In this document: positions 5,806 to 7,254 of the stretch, in pieces
Layout of the letters: every line of letters begins with the position of its first letter
Position numbering within the stretch: position 1 is the first letter of the stretch
NCBI GenBank assembly: GCA_030691665.1
Contig: JAUYDU010000520.1
Coordinates: 1 to 7,254 of the forward strand
Origin: Chloroflexota bacterium
GTDB taxonomy: Bacteria; Chloroflexota; Dehalococcoidia; SM23-28-2
Direction of reading: 5' to 3'
Length of the DNA stretch: 7,254 nt
Translations under genes and position numbers: made by a program
Notes under the pieces: model-generated
Told to the model about the DNA's origin: nothing
Database searches by the model: none
The model's input: only the letters and a program-made list of their open reading frames with translations

Positions 5806-5808
5806 GAG
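5804..5808 (+). promoter_or_regulatory. Ribosome binding site of the glycosyltransferase
   Basis: AGGAG overlaps the TAG stop of the acetyltransferase (5803-5805) and lies 7 bases before ATG 5816. This sets the start and suggests termination-linked reinitiation. Confidence 0.75.
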
Positions 5809-5815
5809 TTGGCAC

Positions 5816-6541
5816 ATGGCCTCCGTCGATGTGGTCATTCCGGTATACAACGAGGAGCACGTTCTGGCCGAGAGCGTGGCCACCCTGCGCCAGTTCCTGG
5901 GGGAGGGCTTCCCTCACCAGTGGCGGATAATCATCGCCGACAACGCCTCCACCGACGGCACGCTGGCGGTGACGCAGGAGCTGGCCCAGGAGCACGCCAA
6001 CGTGGCTTCTCTCCACATCCCCCAGAAGGGGCGAGGGCGCGCCCTCAAGGCGGCCTGGCTGGGCAGCCCGGCCGAGATCGTCAGCTACATGGACGTGGAC
6101 CTCTCCACCGACCTGGCGGCCTTCCCGCCCCTCATCGAGGCCATCGCCAGCGAGGGCTACGACGTGGCGTATGGCAGCCGCCTGTCGCGGGCCTCGGACA
6201 TCCGGCGCTCGCTGAGGCGGGAGGCGCTCTCGCGGGGCTACAACGTGATGATCAAAGTCCTGTTCTTCACTCGCTTCGCGGACGCCCAGTGCGGCTTCAA
6301 GGCGGTGAGCCGGCGGGCGGTGCAGGAGCTGGTGCCCCGGATCGAGAACAACGAGTGGTTCTTCGATACGGAGCTGCTGATCCTGGCGGAGAAGGCGGGC
6401 TATCGGGTGAAGGAGATTCCCGTGCGCTGGCTGGAGGACCCGGATACGCGGGTGCACATCGCTAAGACTGTTTGGGAGGACATCCGGGGGCTGGTTCGCC
6501 TGCGGCTGCGGCGGCCGTGGCGGGGCATCAGGGTGGCATAA
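5816..6541 (+). CDS. GT2 glycosyltransferase, dolichyl/polyprenyl-phosphate hexose synthase-like
   Basis: A 241-residue GT-A fold family 2 glycosyltransferase, likely moving a hexose from a nucleotide sugar (UDP-glucose or GDP-mannose) to a polyprenyl phosphate at the cytoplasmic membrane face. Motifs: VDVVIPVYNEE (4-14), ADNASTDGT (41-49), GRGRALKAAWLGS (72-84), DVD metal-binding motif in YMDVDLSTD (91-99), VAYGSRLS (117-124), DAQCGFKAV (156-164), and ENNEWFFDTELLILAEKAGY (177-196), followed by EIPVRWLEDPDTRVHI (200-215). The last block is typical of bacterial dolichyl-phosphate beta-glucosyltransferase annotations. There is no C-terminal membrane extension in this copy, so it would associate peripherally or with a partner outside the window. 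It follows the acetyltransferase closely. The sugar and acceptor are inferred. Confidence 0.93.
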   Translation: MASVDVVIPVYNEEHVLAESVATLRQFLGEGFPHQWRIIIADNASTDGTLAVTQELAQEHANVASLHIPQKGRGRALKAAWLGSPAEIVSYMDVDLSTDLAAFPPLIEAIASEGYDVAYGSRLSRASDIRRSLRREALSRGYNVMIKVLFFTRFADAQCGFKAVSRRAVQELVPRIENNEWFFDTELLILAEKAGYRVKEIPVRWLEDPDTRVHIAKTVWEDIRGLVRLRLRRPWRGIRVA

Positions 6542-6554
6542 AACCGATTTGTCC

Positions 6555-6563
6555 TGATATAAT
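6555..6563 (+). promoter_or_regulatory. Extended -10 promoter candidate
   Basis: TGATATAAT matches the extended -10 consensus TGnTATAAT exactly, in an AT-rich pocket just after the glycosyltransferase stop. No -35 is found at the usual distance, but extended -10 promoters can do without. Predicted start near 6570. Confidence 0.5.
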
Positions 6564-6583
6564 GTATTAATGCTGCGGCTACC

Positions 6584-6612
6584 TTGACGCGATGCTTAGC
6601 GCATGCTAAAAT
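6584..6612 (+). promoter_or_regulatory. Sigma-70-type promoter upstream of the cytochrome b genes
   Basis: TTGACG (6584-6589) and TAAAAT (6607-6612) are separated by exactly 17 bases, a good housekeeping promoter. Predicted start near 6619, giving a leader of about 100 bases to the small ORF at 6723. The spacer holds the inverted repeat TTAGC-GCAT-GCTAA (6596-6609), overlapping the -10, and ATGCT at 6592 and 6603, one helical turn apart; either could be an operator. Confidence 0.65.
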
Positions 6613-6633
6613 TCGGCCTGCTATTTCTTCACG

Positions 6634-6675
6634 ATCAGACCTTGGTCTGGCTGACAATCGGACTTCGGTCTGATT
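6634..6675 (+). repeat. Two related hairpins in the leader
   Basis: Hairpin 1: CAGACC-TT-GGTCTG (6636-6649). Hairpin 2: AATCGGAC-TTCG-GTCTGATT (6656-6675), an 8-pair stem including one G-T pair, with a stable TTCG tetraloop. The 17-base units starting at 6634 and 6657 agree at 13 positions and are 23 bases apart, so they look like a diverged tandem repeat. Neither has a T tract. They lie after the predicted start and so would be in the 5' untranslated region of the following genes. Confidence 0.6.
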
Positions 6676-6722
6676 CGCTGTGTGTTGGGGCCGGGATAAG
6701 CTGAGATAGGAACGGAAGACGG

Positions 6723-6845
6723 ATGCTATTCTTGGATATCCTGTTCAGACAAGTGCCCGAGGGCATGGAGTTTCTGGCTGTACTGCTGACGGTTCTGGGG
6801 TCTCTGGGCATAATGGTGGTCTTGGGACGGTGGTGGGCTCGCTAG
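6723..6845 (+). CDS. 40-residue single-span membrane peptide upstream of cytochrome b
   Basis: A small ORF of 40 residues: a short polar-amphipathic start (MLFLDILFRQVPEGM), one hydrophobic span (about residues 16-35, EFLAVLLTVLGSLGIMVVLG) and a basic RWWAR end, so the C-terminus is probably cytoplasmic. AGGAA (6708-6712) and GGAAG (6714-6718) are possible ribosome binding sites. It starts after the promoter and leader hairpins and is followed 23 bases later by cytochrome b, consistent with a small accessory subunit of the same complex. I do not recognise a family. Alternatively it is a leader peptide, or an accidental frame in the 327-base gap between larger genes; the hydrophobic pattern favours a real gene. 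Confidence 0.55.
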   Translation: MLFLDILFRQVPEGMEFLAVLLTVLGSLGIMVVLGRWWAR

Positions 6846-6856
6846 GGTTTGGTGGC

Positions 6857-6862
6857 GGGAGG
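6857..6862 (+). promoter_or_regulatory. Ribosome binding site of cytochrome b
   Basis: GGGAGG ends 6 bases before ATG 6869, setting the start. Confidence 0.7.
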
Positions 6863-6868
6863 CGATAG

Positions 6869-7254
6869 ATGGCGGTTACGGAGGAACCCGGCAGGCCGCG
6901 AAACTGGCAAGAACGAGTGCAGGCCGTTCAGGATAGGCTGCACGATAGGCTGTTCCACAACTTCATCTGGCAGTCGGTATTTCGGTCGGGATATCCGAAC
7001 ACGCCCCGCAATCAGATGCTGGCCATCGCCACCAACGTCTTCTTGCATCTGCACCCTACCCGTCTTCATCGCACTCACGTCAAGATAACCCACACCTACT
7101 GCCTGGGCGGCCTGAGCTTCTTCATGTTCATCATTCTGACGGTCACCGGCGTGCTGCTGATGTTCTACTACGTGCCGTCCACCGCCAGCGCCTATACGGA
7201 CATCGCTGCCTTCGAGACCAACGTGAGGTTCGGCATGCTGATGCGCAACCTCCA
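6869..7254 (+). CDS. Cytochrome b of a bc-type quinol:cytochrome c reductase, N-terminal part
   Basis: The first 128 codons run off the right edge. Cytochrome b is the membrane subunit that carries the two b haems and oxidises quinol in bc complexes. After a charged cytoplasmic tail (1-48, with tryptophans and basic residues), NVFLHLHP (56-63) precedes the first membrane helix at about 75-103 (HTYCLGGLSFFMFII and then LTVTGVLLMFYYVP). The TGxxLxFYYxP pattern, with glycine 94, and the following SAYTDI and FGMLMRNL segment are typical of bacterial cytochrome b/b6 proteins. The haem-ligand histidine that should follow RNL lies beyond the window. The long N-terminal extension is common in bacterial versions. 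It belongs with the peptide at 6723 and probably with further complex III genes to the right. Quinone type cannot be read. Confidence 0.9.
   Translation, partial: MAVTEEPGRPRNWQERVQAVQDRLHDRLFHNFIWQSVFRSGYPNTPRNQMLAIATNVFLHLHPTRLHRTHVKITHTYCLGGLSFFMFIILTVTGVLLMFYYVPSTASAYTDIAAFETNVRFGMLMRNL

Noticed and set aside
5720..6457. 245-codon minus-strand open frame opposite the glycosyltransferase
   Set aside because: A compositional shadow of a well-identified glycosyltransferase; it has no ribosome binding site that I trust and no motif.

Overview
The window comes from a high-GC bacterium and carries only + strand genes. My best guess is a Chloroflexota lineage (Dehalococcoidia/Anaerolineae-like). 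That rests on the remembered look of the PurM, PurH and cytochrome b proteins and on the short palindromic repeats scattered in and between genes. It is an inference, not a proof.

Layout. (1) 1-533 is the C-terminal half of purM (AIR synthase), with a short dispersed palindrome inserted in frame. (2) 534-2953 is a stretch of visibly lower GC. I counted 50% in 901-960 and 45% in 2761-2820, against 77% in 4201-4260 inside purH. It holds an AIPR-family (abortive-infection phage resistance type) protein with a nuclease-like N-terminal signature (608-2278), a 113-residue protein with a single CxxCxGxG motif (gene A, 2302-2643) and an 82-residue orphan (gene C, 2705-2953). Each has a good ribosome binding site. 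(3) 3021-3446 is gene B, a divergent paralogue of gene A, whose stop overlaps the start of purH (3443-4984) as ATGA. (4) 4985-5193 is a gene-free, repeat-rich spacer made of inverted repeats and hairpins. (5) 5194-5805 (GNAT acetyltransferase) and 5816-6541 (GT2 glycosyltransferase, dolichyl-phosphate hexose synthase-like) form a tight pair. (6) 6542-6722 is a regulatory spacer with two promoter-like sequences and two related hairpins. (7) 6723-6845 encodes a 40-residue single-span membrane peptide, followed by the first 128 codons of a bc-type cytochrome b (6869 to the window edge).

How they fit together. purM and purH are de novo purine genes (step 5 and the last two steps). They are separated by a candidate defence cassette (AIPR + A + C) and by gene B, which appears native to the purine operon because it is translationally coupled to purH. 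A-like proteins on both sides of the AT-richer stretch suggest either arrival by recombination with a resident B-like gene, or a family that travels with different partners. The last block starts a separate respiratory operon (quinol:cytochrome c reductase) with its own promoter. The most interesting item is the compositionally distinct AIPR-A-C cassette and its relation to gene B.
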